This document shows, in pieces, positions 34,869 to 46,690 of a stretch of DNA of 64,000 bases. Below the pieces are notes generated by a model. The model worked only from the letters and a program-made list of their open reading frames with translations. It searched no databases and had not been told where the DNA came from. The stretch's first letter is position 1; the number at the start of each line of letters is the position of its first letter. Made by a program: the position numbers and the translations under genes. Source of the DNA: Polytrichum commune (taxonomy: Eukaryota > Streptophyta > Polytrichopsida > Polytrichales > Polytrichaceae); NCBI GenBank assembly GCA_950295325.1, contig OX485803.1, positions 64,683,554 to 64,747,553 of the forward strand, given 5' to 3'.

Positions 34869-37669
34869 CCAATTGGCCCCAAGTAGCTAGCAATTCATGG
34901 CAATTGCATGTTTTAGTGCAACTAAGCTTGAAAACTCTTAGAAGTACTATCCTTTTTCCGGTGGCTATTTCAAACACTTTCTCAAGGAGAAGGAGAAGGA
35001 GAAGCAAGATTCGCTTATACAAAATCACCAACCCAACTTGAAATTGCGTAACTTCTAATTGGAGTGAGGGTACACCGCAAATCAAAGATGTACAATAAAT
35101 GATGATTTGATGGCATCACAAAACGTTTTCATTCAACTTTCAAGTAGTATTTTAAGAAGGGCGCAAATAAAAATAGCACATGGTGAGAATATCCCATCAA
35201 CTTCGTTTTTTCACCGCACGAATATCTCTAAAATGTTCTTTAACGTTTGTTTTGAAACGACTTCTCATCACATTGTTGGAGTGAACAAACTCAAAGAAGT
35301 TATGAAGGGCAATTTTCATAGCACATCAATACAATTGGAATCAACATAAATGTTTGACATATTCACATTAACATGTTATTAGCAATTTACCAAAGAAATT
35401 TACATTATTTGCTAAGATGCTTTTTCATTGTTTGAAAACCAAGTTGTATAATGTGTTGGAGAATAGAAAAAAAGTAATCAAGTAAATGATATTGTTGCTT
35501 TGCTTTTTATGGTAAACTATGTTGTTGATGATCAATGATGCAATTTTGAGCATGTTCAAGGCCATTGAAGTAGTTTGGTAGCATATTTGACAATGGATTT
35601 GAGGATGTAGAATGGAGGCGTAAAATGATTAATTAGGACTTGTAAAAGTGGCATCTCTAGGTCGATTAGGGAAGCGGTTTTTTGAAGGATGGGGGATTGA
35701 AAAGTCAAAGTATCAATGATCTACAAAGGCAAGGTGCTTACGAATAGACTAGCATCTCATATGGTTGTGGCTCTCAAGCTTCGAAGGACTTTTAAAAACA
35801 CATACAAAGGAAAGGTGCCCACCGTGGTCTCGGAAAGTGGAGCTTGGACCTATAAACCTCCAAAAGCGACATGGGGCCCAAACTTTAGAAGCCTTACACA
35901 TGGCTTTCGCTCTTTCATCATGGTTGGAAAATGTGGTGGCCTCAAATTTCGACCTCGTGGATACATTGGATCATTCTTTTCTTCTCCCCCAAACGAATCG
36001 CCGTTGATGCTTTTTAAAAGTTCCAATCCACTCATGCAAGTGATGGCCGGGCGGCTCGTTTCTCCACAAAGATTGGATGAGTATTTTTTATGGTGAGGAA
36101 AAAACATGACGAGATAACCAGCGGAAGGAGAGTGGATGACAATCTGCAGCAACACCAAGTTGGGTGTTAGTCATACCCGATTAGTTGAGGGACATGGTCC
36201 GAGAATTATAATTGACGTTGTGCTTTCATGGATGAAATTTGTGACAAGTTTATGATAAACCTTTTGCTCTTGGATGAGCAATCAGCTATGTGGTGTGGAG
36301 CTTTATATACAAACACATCAATGTCCCATGGCTCACAATTCATGTGCACATTGATCTTCGTAATCTTTAGTATAAAATGAACATATTTGTAGCACCATGT
36401 ATAACGGATATAATCAATAGATTGAAAAAACCTTATGTTGACCACATTATAGGTACAGTGTGTGTTGCCTTATTTGGCCTTGTATTGCTGTTGGTAAATA
36501 TTTCGTTATTGAATATTTGTGAAAGGCCAACTATCATTAGATGTCATATGTTCTCAAATTGGATTCACCATATTCAAGATTTTGGTCTTATTGATCAACT
36601 CCATTTGTATGGATGGATCCGTCGATACTCTTTCAATATACCCCACTTTCATGGGAGATATATGAATCCTCGATAATTATGATGTTGAAATACTTTGGGT
36701 TCTCTTTGCAATTGAATTTTCAATTTGTGCCATCTATATATATATATGATGTTGAAATACAATGATTGAACTTAATGAACTATGTTCAATCAAAAGATGA
36801 ATACAAGTATATAATCGGAACATTTCTTTCTATATTTTTGCATGATCATCTTTGTGAATATAGTTTTATAGGAAGATCCCATTCAACCACTCTACATGTT
36901 GTAGTTATGAACTGGCCCTTGTCCAATTTCGCCTTAATATCAAATTTAGCTCTTAGTGGTTGAAATATAAATCATGTAATAGACTTAATTTGGTTATTAC
37001 AATTATTTAAACACCTACTTTTGGGTCTAATTTTTCTGGTTTATGTCACTAAAATTGTCAATACCCTTTTATTGACAAACATAAAAATAGACATGTGTTT
37101 TTTTTAAAATAGGTTATGTGCTCGAAGTAAACCCTTCTAAGCTCAATAGTCAACATAATAGGGGGGGGGGGGGAGGGGGGCTATATGACCTCCTTATGGA
37201 TCGTTGTGAGTTATATATCTTAGACGTAGTGTTCACATCTTATTCTAACATACTTCAAGATCACAACCAAAAAAAAAACCAAGTAATAAGAAAAAGGGTA
37301 CAATGACGCGGCAAAAGTGGAGCAAGTCTCTTCAATGGACACAAGTAGGTCTTGTATTATGCATTTTGCAACTTCAGTGTCCAAATCTTAGGTTTCCCTC
37401 TTCAGATCAATAGTTAACACCCTTGACATTCAATCCTTGGGGAGTTCAAAGAGGAGCTTGGATAGGAATGTGTGGATTTATTTATTTATTATTCTTTTAT
37501 TTTCTTTGGGAAAAAGGTTAGGTTAAGATTGGAAAGTTAGATGTGCTTTGTCAAAACTTTCGATATTGGCGTAGTGAATGTTGGATCAAGGGAGCAAATT
37601 GACATGGGGATCGAAGCCTTGAAGTGGCGCTAACAAGATAAAGTCATGTGCAAAACATATTAAGAACAT
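34869..37669. other. No gene recognised
   Basis: Contains an AGA/AGG tract at about 34985-35003, a G13 run at about 37161 and a TA run at about 36736. Frames at 35716-36096 and 36377-36676 show no domain; the latter has a hydrophobic middle but no other support. Confidence 0.4.
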
Positions 37670-38580
37670 GATTCATGTGGTTACAATTCATTTACGTAGA
37701 AGCGGATGGTTGGAGATTAGTAAATGCGCAAGGAGCCCAAGATGTGGACATGCAAAATGTTTTGAGGAGATTAGGAATATATCATCGTCAAAGAAGATCA
37801 ACCCATTTCGGCCTACTGAAGGTGAGGTGTCACCTAATCACTTGGAGAGGAATTTCAATGGGTTCTTTATCAAGAAGAATGCTTTGTGATTTAAAGTGGA
37901 TCGATCTGAACTTGAAGAGAGGAATAACTAGACTTCAGCAGACACTAACGATCATCAAGATTCTTGGGCCAAAACTAATTGCTAAAGCCTTTGAAACCAA
38001 TTACTTGCTCTTAACCAAGGGTTGAGAGAAGTGTTGTTGACAATGCTTAGACTTATGGGTAAGGGTTACTTCTTCTTTAGGGGCCCGAGACAATTGATGT
38101 TAAGATTAAGGGCGCGTTCATGGCATTCCCTGTAAAACTCACTGGGGATGCATTCCTCCACCATGCTTAGATTCCAAATTCCAATTCGGAAAATACCCAA
38201 GTGGTTTGATGTTTTCCACATGGATGACCTGAAGGAATTTGCACGTTGAACACCATGAGGGTGCTTGTGAGTTAGTTGGTTTGCTAGGCAAGATACTTGG
38301 TTTTGATAAAGGCAACGAGGAGGCCAATAATCCAATATTTTGCATTAGTATGAATGTCAATGAAGGTTGAGAGATTAACATTACATTGGACAATCCAAAA
38401 TCAGTAGACGGTCCCATAGTCCTAGGTAACTATGACTTGCCACGAATGCATTGCAGAGTTTTTAGGAGTTCAAGCCACAAGGTAAAGGACTGCAAGGAAC
38501 ACAAAAGTAGATACATGATGCAACCACGGAGGAGTAAACCCCACAAAGTACTTCTAGCTTGCTCAAGATCTTCATGATGT
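37670..38580 (+). pseudogene. LINE ORF1 (gag-like, zinc-knuckle) remnant
   Basis: The frames are broken by several stops and shifts, but the order of motifs fits plant LINE ORF1. Near 38190-38240 comes KIPKWFDVFHMDDLKEFAR, like the PVWVR...LPLE region. Then LVGLLGKILGFDKGN, then near 38420-38495 NYDLPRMHCRVF...SHKVKDC. The last has CX2CX4HX4C spacing with the second Cys replaced by Phe. The left part (37675-38025) is assigned by position only. It lies just upstream of the reverse transcriptase pieces in the same orientation, as expected for a two-ORF LINE. Confidence 0.72.
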
Positions 38581-38609
38581 GGATGAAGACAAATACACTT
38601 AGTTCCATA

Positions 38610-38799
38610 TCATCAGTGTTCAAAGTCATATCAATGAGCTTAGAAGCAAACTCAATGACATTGAGAGTATATAGGCTAGAGGAGCGGCCATTTTCTCTAG
38701 GGTAAAATGGACGAGATTTGGAGCTGAATGCTCTAAGGAATTCTTCATGTCAATAAGACAAAAGAATTCTAGCTCTATTATTGCATAACTTAGGGATTG
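38610..38799 (+). pseudogene. LINE ORF2 fragment, pre-RT linker
   Basis: INELRSKL followed by RVKWTRFGAECSKEFFMSIR and a short SSIIA-LRD segment matches the linker between endonuclease and reverse transcriptase in plant LINEs. Only about 60 nt separate it from the ORF1 remnant, so the roughly 200-residue endonuclease domain is absent. The piece ends at the target duplication GATTG of the solo LTR. Confidence 0.72.
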
Positions 38800-40160
38800 T
38801 GTGAGCCCAAAATACGGGCCCACGCAGGTTATTGAACCTATAAATTCATTAAGAATTGTGTTTTGACTTTGTATGGATCATATTAAAACATAAAAAGAGT
38901 GGAAAGCATGTGTTTGCGGTTTTTAGGCCATTAAGTATAATGGCGGGGGTTATTAAGCTATCATAGTAAGATAGTAAGAAGGAAGGGCCAAGCCGTAGTG
39001 GTAGTTAGGAAGTTAGTTAGGGGGGCTAGGTTCAGCCCAGTTCGAATTAGGATTAACAAGTGTTTGATTAAGGGGGGGGGGTGCACTGCACCCCTAACAA
39101 TTTTCGGGCCGGGACCAGGGAGAAGCCCCTGGTTTGCTCTCCAGGGAGGCTCTCTGTTTTCGGTGAACGGCTACGGTCGAATGGCGGAGAGTAGCCGCTG
39201 GAATGCAGCAAGGGATTCTACCTCAATGACGGACTGAAGGAGGCGACGATGGACTGAGGCTGGGAGGTAATGGCAGCTGAGGGTTGAGGGTGGCTGAGAA
39301 TGTGAATGTGGCTACAAACTGGAGGCAGATGGGAGCTGAGTGCCGCACAGGGGGTGACGGAGGTTGAGGATTGAATCCTTGCGCACCTGGCAGGGGATGC
39401 AAGTTGTTTCAAGATTGCGCCAAGGAGGTGGGATGACTGGGCCGCTCGATGATTCCAGGAGGAGATGGGAAAATTGCAGTGAGGAGATGAGAATGCAACA
39501 TTTTGATGGGAGGTTGCGGCACTGACCAGAAAAAAGAATTCCGATGAATGTCAGATCTCTCGGGGAAGGGGGCAGTGTGATTCAGCACAATGAGGCTGGG
39601 TGTAATGAAGATACAGTGATAGACTCGAAGGAAAGATCACACTTGAACTGGGTGGCAAAGTGATGGGTTTGGATTTCGGTGAAGTTCCGCTGGTTCGGAG
39701 ACTGCTGGGATAGACTTCAGAATACTGTGGCTGCTCGGGGGCTTATACCCGCTGCTGCCAGTGGGGAACTACCGAGACAGTTGGCCATGTGGCAGGGTAT
39801 TGAGCCGGGTGTATGATCTGGAGTGGACGGGATGACGGCTTGCATCAAGGGGACAACCGATCGAATGACTATTGGTTACTTGAGGATCCAGGGCCTAAGC
39901 AAAGAAAGAGTTTAAGGAGCTAATGTGGAAGGGCGGTAATTGAGGCAGACAGGGTTAGGGGTTAGGCTACTCATATAAAAGCATTTGTTAATGCTTGTTA
40001 TTTAACTAAAGCCAATGCAGTAAAGTTATGTGTGTGTTTTTAATTAGGCCATGGCCTCATGTGGTAAACTGGTACTCGTAACTATGGTTGAGAAATCACT
40101 GGTGAGTCCTGCACCTTCACCTGGACTAGGACGCTTAAGGGTGAAGGTTTGGTGCTCATA
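38800..40160 (+). mobile_element. Solo LTR inserted in the LINE
   Basis: The 1361-bp segment starts TGTGAGCCC and ends GGTGCTCATA, short inverted ends with a final CA apparently mutated to TA. It is flanked by the 5-bp direct repeat GATTG at 38795-38799 and 40161-40165. It is more GC-rich than its surroundings and contains CATATAAAAG at about 39972, a plausible TATA box. Joining the LINE at the duplication gives one continuous reading frame, LRD then WVIKNKRQ. No internal retrotransposon genes are present, so this is a recombined solo LTR. Open frames within it (for example 38998-39237) are not genes. Confidence 0.85.
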
Positions 40161-40689
40161 GATTGGGTCATCAAGAACAAGAGACAAAATCTAGAGGAAA
40201 CTTGCCTTCTCCAATTCTATAAGGATCTATACAAAGGGACAAAAATCTCAGAGGAAGCAATGTACACAGTTATGAGGCTTCTCACCTTGGTTTTTTAAGG
40301 ATATAAATGAGCACCTCAGTAAAGACTTCACTATGCACGAATCGAGCAATGCAATTTTGGATATGGCCTCTGGCAAAGCACGGGGTAGTGATGGGTTACC
40401 ATTGGGGATAATTTTCACACAACGATTAACCTTGCCATTGCTAGAGATATGTTCCATGATATGGTTACCAAAGGGTTTTACCTTATCTCTAAGGATGGCG
40501 ATATGAAAGACCTTCACAATTGGAGATCAATTACAATGCTCACGTTGATTTATAAGATTTATGCTAAGGCACTTCACTTAGATTGCAACCGCTCCTCGTG
40601 GAAGCAATAAGTCCAAAGCATACATTTCACCCTCTTTGGTTTATGTTGAAAAACATTGTTCTTGTTCATGACTCGTTGCACTGGGTAAA
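40161..40689 (+). pseudogene. LINE reverse transcriptase fragment, N-terminal half
   Basis: Motifs in order across frameshifts: LLQFYKDLYKG, AILDMASGKARGSDGLPLG, GDMKDLHNWRSITMLTLIYK and LQPLLVEAISPKH, then NIVLVHDSLHW. These match the plant non-LTR reverse transcriptase sequence up to just before the catalytic core. At least three frameshifts make it non-functional. It is interrupted at 40689 by MITE B. Confidence 0.9.
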
Positions 40690-41095
40690 GGGTGAATTTC
40701 CATGTAGGATGCTCATCCACCAAATTCTAGTGAGAATAAGGACAAACGTGCCGAGATGTAGATGGAATCTAGTGGGGTAGGGTTTGTATGTGCCAACTAG
40801 CTACTTTCATCATCTCAACTATGGATGGGGGCACCTACTAACCTCCTCTTCCAAGTTACCAAGGATGGAGTTCTAGACCATCGGTCTTCATATCCTTCGG
40901 TGATTGGCACTTGTAGGTTAAAAATTGCTTTAGTGAGTGCATGGAAGTCTAGAGGCCCATATTTACAACCCTTCATATTCTAGTAGGCCACCATAATGTG
41001 GTTGATTGGCAGATTGCGCTTATCTACGTGAGAACACCTCCAACCCATTTTTATCTAGAATCTAGTGAGCAAGTGGCCTACATGAAAACTCACCC
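40690..41095. mobile_element. MITE B, copy 1, inserted in the LINE
   Basis: Inverted ends GGGTGAATTTCCATGTAGG and CCTACATGAAAACTCACCC. TAA follows the right end; the left flank is TAAA. The reverse complement of 58002-58424 is collinear with it over its whole length (for example TAACCTCCTCTTCC, GGCACTTGTAGGTTAAA). Confidence 0.88.
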
Positions 41096-41098
41096 TAA

Positions 41099-41525
41099 GG
41101 GCATCCCCAGGAGAGATAGAAAGCAACCCGCCAAAAATAATATATTATATGGTGTTTAGGGTGTTTGGGGAGCCCTCCATCTTGGGCGGGGCAGCTCATC
41201 TTGAGTCAGAGCCCACCAAAGCCTAGGCATACCCCCGGTATAATTAGGAAGCAATCAATAAGACAACGACACCTATTATCTGACATGGGATAAAGTAGGA
41301 TATCGGAGTATCTGATATTAAAGTAATCTCTTGGCGGGCCGGAGGAGGGTCGCCATATGAACCATTTATGGCGTTGGAAGGCCTTTACTATACCCGGGCC
41401 GCTTCTAAATTATGCCGAACCGGACATTGGTGGGGCTCAATTTATGCCGGTACCGCCACCTAAGAACCCGGGATGCCCCATTTTTGGTGTTGGCATGCCC
41501 CATGGCGAGGCTGCTGGGGACGCTC
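41099..41525. mobile_element. MITE C inserted beside MITE B
   Basis: Ends GGGCATCCCCAG and CTGGGGACGCTC are inverted, with TAA at 41096-41098 and 41526-41528. GC-rich, 427 bp. Termini and TAA duplication are PIF/Harbinger-like. Confidence 0.8.
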
Positions 41526-41615
41526 TAAGGCATCTAAGCAACCCACTATCTTTCTGAAATTGACTTCTCTAAAGCTTATGACAAAGTCTCATGGCATATT
41601 CCCAAGGGAGGCACT
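41526..41615 (+). pseudogene. LINE reverse transcriptase fragment, catalytic-core start
   Basis: After the MITEs the LINE resumes with EIDFSKAYDKVSWHIPK, the first conserved Asp-containing block (DFSKAYDKV) of non-LTR reverse transcriptases. The rest of the enzyme, including the YxDD region, is missing. Confidence 0.9.
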
Positions 41616-42845
41616 ATATGTTATGCTTGTTGATCACGTGCATTGAACCCCTATTTACATGGGGGCTATTTGCAATTTTTTATGTTTGTTCAAGATAGCC
41701 CAATATTTACTAGATTTTATGTATTTTTAATTTGAGACTACCCTAACATTGCTTATAAACTTAGTGTGATTTAATTATTTGTATCCTATGTTCATTTGAA
41801 TGATAAAAAATCCCACAAATGACAAGATTCAAAACTAAATTCAACAATGAACACTAGAATGGGAAACCTTGCAATCAAAATTCCGCATACACAATCGATA
41901 TTCTAACCAACAAAAAAGGCATTGAACACAAGACAATACGAAACTACATATGAAATTGTGTGTATATAACAATGCATACAATATTGCGAGTACATAAGAT
42001 TGCATTACAAAGGCTTTAGGGTTTTAATGCCCCAAGGTCATCCTATGTTTCAACCTTTTAAAATATAAGTGTTAGGATGCAAACTCTCACATGTGCACAA
42101 AACTTATACTTTAAAATCAAACAAAGATCTCAAAGCAACTCTACCAACCATCAACACAACAAAATTGCACCCACAAGCGGATACCCTAATGCATCATCTC
42201 CTATAATAACTTTGGTGGTAGTAGCTTCAACAAGATCAACTACTTGTGACCCATCAATCACATGCATGTTAGATACAACATCATTGCCCTCAAGATGAAT
42301 GACATAAACGTTGAAAGAAATATCGTTCAAGCGCTTGAGCTTTTTCCTCATGTGCCTTTTGTCTTGCAAATCCCATATTGCAAAGAAGACATTTGACCGG
42401 TCGACAAAGAAATCCCTTCCACTCTTAGCAAAGTCTCTAGAATTTGGCTTCTGCTATGAGGCATCACACTTTGGACACATCACACTTTAGGTGGAGAGAA
42501 ACGATTTAGTTTCAACATGAGTGTGTGGGAGGAAAATGAAATGCGGCAAACCATATGGCAAAGTATTCTTGAGTACGCACTAGAACAGTAGTGCGCCTAA
42601 AGTGAGGCTTAGTTGGACATGCTTAGGTTGTTCACACATTCCAATGTGTTTTGGTTCCACCGAGTGCACCCAAGAAAGCCCACCCAACACTCTGTTCAGA
42701 CACTGTGGGTGGCTTTGTTTGAGTTTATGGCATTGCATTGCACTTGTTGCAATCGTCTCAATATAGAATCAAGTAAACTGTATGTTTTAGCTAGGGTGAG
42801 TTTAATCCAAGCCTTCCACCCATAATACACGAGGGAGAGAGAGAG
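41616..42845. other. No gene recognised; (GA)n at right edge
   Basis: Frames at 42077-42298 and 42151-42369 overlap on opposite strands and show no domain. A GAGAGAGA tract lies at about 42832-42846. Confidence 0.4.
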
Positions 42846-43070
42846 AATCATTGTACACAAGCGTACATCTCATTCAAACCGACATAACATCTTGATATCC
42901 AACGTGTTTGTTGTCGATACATCTCAAATAACCTAGAGCAAAGGAAATTGTGGTCGTTGAAGTTAGTTAATTCTGGTGTCATTTCAACCAAAAAGAAGTG
43001 ACCTCCATGATGCATGCTATTTTAGGGTTTCATGTTGAATGAACGAGAGGTACGCTCGTATACGATAATT
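42846..43070. mobile_element. MITE H, copy 2
   Basis: Left TGTACACAAGCGTACATCTC and right GAGAGGTACGCTCGTATACG are inverted ends shared with 18376 and 62471. Confidence 0.65.
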
Positions 43071-43097
43071 TCATATCTCACATATCACACGACAATT

Positions 43098-43245
43098 CCA
43101 AGGGCAAGTTGCCTAAGGCCATCAAAAAAACGAGGAAAGGTGACCTTCCTAGTATTTGATTGTTTCACGCTATGGTCCACCCTAGGATGGTGGAGGCATC
43201 TAGATATAGAGGCACTTTCAATCAACCATTTGGGTACTTATTTTT
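43098..43245 (+). mobile_element. 5S rRNA-derived element, copy 2 (partial)
   Basis: Carries AGTTGCCTAAGGCC, then AAAGGTGACCTTCCT and TTTGATTGTTTCACGCTATG. These correspond to the 3' half of a 5S rRNA gene and match the copy at 58518. The downstream part (CACTTTCAATCAACCAT..GGG) also matches the other copy, so both belong to one mobile family. Confidence 0.72.
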
Positions 43246-46200
43246 AGTCCGTGTCATAGACCCACCAACGAAAGTTGGCAAACGCTTGCAAGCAAAAGGG
43301 CTCTTCATGTAAGTTTTCTTCATGAATGATGTCGTCAGGGAGATGCGACCTTCATCAAAGGCACATGTCATGAGTGTGTGTCAATTTCAATTCAATACTT
43401 GCATTCATTTTCTACTCTTTTACCAAAGTGAATATGTTTGAGTACATGGCTTACCATAAGAAACTTCAAACGGAGGGCAACACCTACTTCCCGCGAAATT
43501 TACAAAGTTGTGCAATGATGAAATTAAGCAAAGAGCATGGTATTTATACTACCATTGGCCCATGGTAGTCACTCACGTGCTCAATTCGATGCTCAAAGAA
43601 TACAAGTGATACCTCACTCGGGTGATTTGCTTGTGAAATCAAATCACCAAAGGCTCATATGTAGGGGTGCATCTATTTTATATTTTATTTATTTAAAAAT
43701 ATACTTTTAAAAATACTAGACAAATTTTGAGGTGTTTTTTTATGTTTTTGATTATAAATTCACTACTATAGTGAATCGAAGCTGGTAAGGTGAATATGGA
43801 CACGTGCAACTTTTCCATATTATCATATAGCATTCGTATATTCAAACTCAACGGTAATGCGTGAGCCCTAAACCCTGCCACACAAACTGACGAATACCAG
43901 AATACGGATTTGGCATCGGGGGACGATCTAGGCGCAATATTGGATCAATACTTGGACGGAGAAGAGCTTGAAGAATTGATCATGGAAAAGCGGAATGTTA
44001 TTGACAATGATTTGCCCAGGACCTCATAGATTGATGTCTTTGATGATTTACAATTAATAAAAAAACATTTCAAACATTTCAAAATATTTCAAAATGTATT
44101 GTATAATGCCATCATTGAGCTCTAGAATTAAAAAAAAATGCAACACTACCCATAGGTTTTGTTTCCTACTATGCCTCACACCCATGGCGCATCCATGCAA
44201 GTCGACATGGGGAGGGAGTGGCAGCCTACCATATATAATAAGGTGACATGGCCTAGCAAATGGTCTTCTAGTACTTTCCAAATTGGTTGCAATCAATGTG
44301 CAATTGGCTTGAGTTAGAGCATGCTTGTATCATTATCTCACTAGGTTTTGTTTTTGCACATATGTGCATTTTGGTTATGAGAATTTTCACGGCTTGAACA
44401 TTAAGTTCTCATAATGATTTTGGACCATTCATTGGCGAAAAATTGAACCTTGGTAAATGTTGTATATGGGACTCAAGTAAGATGTGTTTTTGGTAAGTTG
44501 GATACCCTTTCAATTGCTAATGAGAATCGTTCAAGAGTTTGTCAATCTCATGTAAACAACTTGCTCATAACCTAAAATAAACAGTATCGTATGTACCATT
44601 GCCATACATTTAGGGGAAGTGAAATGCATGACAATGTGGTTTCAGATTATGTGTTGGTTGTTGGGTATGCATATCTTAATAATAACCAGATGCCTATTTC
44701 TAAGTGGTTTTAAATAAGTTGAGAATTTTTTGGAGTAGTCAATAATTTCATGTTATGAAATAATTCCTTAAATAAGCATTTGATCTTATAACTAGGGTTA
44801 TAAATATATTATTAAAACAAGTAGTGATGTTTCCCTATCTCGAGTCTTGCTAGAATAACATCTCAATCAAATGTAGATGATAACATCTTCAAATACTCAT
44901 ACTCCATAACTGCCTAATGCTTGAGTTGATGTCCGACCACGACATTATATGACCGGCTTACATTTGCACACAATTGTCTCTACACATATAAGGTAAATGT
45001 GTCAAATTCGATTACTTTTCTTGATGAAACACCTATGTTTGATTAGTGTGATGGCATGTTTGCATCTATAAATAAACACCCAAAAGACATGTGTTGAAAA
45101 GGGATAAGACTACCTGCTCAAAGTTTGTCAACCATTTTAACGCAATAATCAACATGATTGGGAAGACCTACTTGATCACTTTTGGCTTTGACGGTTTTGA
45201 TTTAAAAAAAATCATAGCAACAACAAAGAAACTTGGAAAAAAATTAAATCTTGGTGCTAAAATCTCGTATCACATTCACAAACCCAAGATATATATATAT
45301 ATATATATGTATGAAATTGAAGTTCAAGTTCAGAATAATGGCAAACTAATCATTTAAGACACATTCACCTTATTATGAGGTCCCCGGATAGCTCTAGATG
45401 AGCTTCGTGCTCTCTCGGGGCCACCAATTCGTAACCCTAAAAGTTAAAGTCCAAAGTTGCATTGTAAATCACGCAATCAATGAAGCCGATGGATCCTCAA
45501 AAATCAATTCACAACATGGGGGGTGGTGGCATGGCAACCGGATTTCTCGCACTTGGACCAAGTAACGGCACAAAATCACACTTGTGGTACGCCCTCCCAC
45601 CTTGATGGAGGAGCCCTTGTGTTCGTTGAATGGCATGCCAATGTTCAAAGTGACCAACATTTGAGGCTAACTTAATGCATGTGAGCCTAGCTATAACGGG
45701 CACCAACCCTCACCATAGATCCTCATTCTCAACTTGTACGATGCTCTTTTCACTAATGCTTGTCCGATTTTTAGATAGTTGTGAAGTGTGAGGGTTTTAT
45801 GGCGGGCTAGTGGTGACCATTGGTTTCCCCTTGGTTCATGTTTACCTCCTTTCTTTTCCTTGGGTATTCCCTCCTCAGCCATGTTCGTGGTTGGGGGATG
45901 TTGATGTGCTTGTGATTGTGATTTCAAGTTATTGATAATGGATACTTATTTTTAGCCCTTTCTTATTAGTAAGTATGACATGAATGTCATGGATTTCAAG
46001 TTTTACTTGGGGAAGAAGTCCCATAAGTCAATTGTAGTTGTTCCAAGTTCATGCATACTGTCAAGATTTCCTACCTTCTGATGCATATGTGGGGTTTTCT
46101 TATATGAAATTATTACGGAGAGCCACAATATCTCATATTCAGGGTCTTCTTATATACCACTATGAAGAGGACCATGAAATTTCATATCCATGTTCTTTTG

Positions 46201-46494
46201 ACAAAAAAAATTTATATAATAAATGCTTTCACAAGGTGTGTTGACTTAAGTGGATGGTGGACCTGATTCGTAGAGATAATACTAGGTAGCAAGCAAGGAG
46301 GGGGGCTATACCATGTTTATTTTGGCAACTACCTACCTCACGGCATCCCATTTCAAAAGAATTCAACTTTTTATAGTTCATACATGATACATATCATATC
46401 CAAATTTGTGTGACATGTGGTACATGTATCATACTCATTACCAATTACATCTTACGATAACTACTAAAAAAAGGTTCAATATAGACTCCCCCCT
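43246..46494. other. No gene recognised
   Basis: Long AT-rich stretch. A TA tract lies at about 45291-45310. Frames at 45091-45357 and 45469-45927 lack domains. Confidence 0.4.
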
Positions 46495-46690
46495 CAAAGG
46501 TTGGTGGTTAGCTCATGTTGATTGAGTCCCGGGGGGTCTCCGATGCTCATTCAAGAGTTGAATCAAGGCAAAAAGTAGATTTATGTGATATGATATAGTT
46601 GGCCGCATTTTCACCTTTGGTAAGCTTCCAGGCGGTCCAACTCCGAGAGTAGGACATCTAGCCTTGGCCTTCGCGAAAGAAAATCATCAT
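46495..46690. repeat. Dispersed repeat, copy 2 (copy 1 at 13385)
   Basis: TGGTGGTTAGCTCA near the left and GTTGGCCGCATTTTCACC...CATCTAGCCTTGGCC near the right match 13385-13640. Confidence 0.45.

Noticed and set aside
38998-39237. GC-rich open frame at 38998-39237
   Set aside because: Lies wholly inside the solo LTR and is explained by its base composition.
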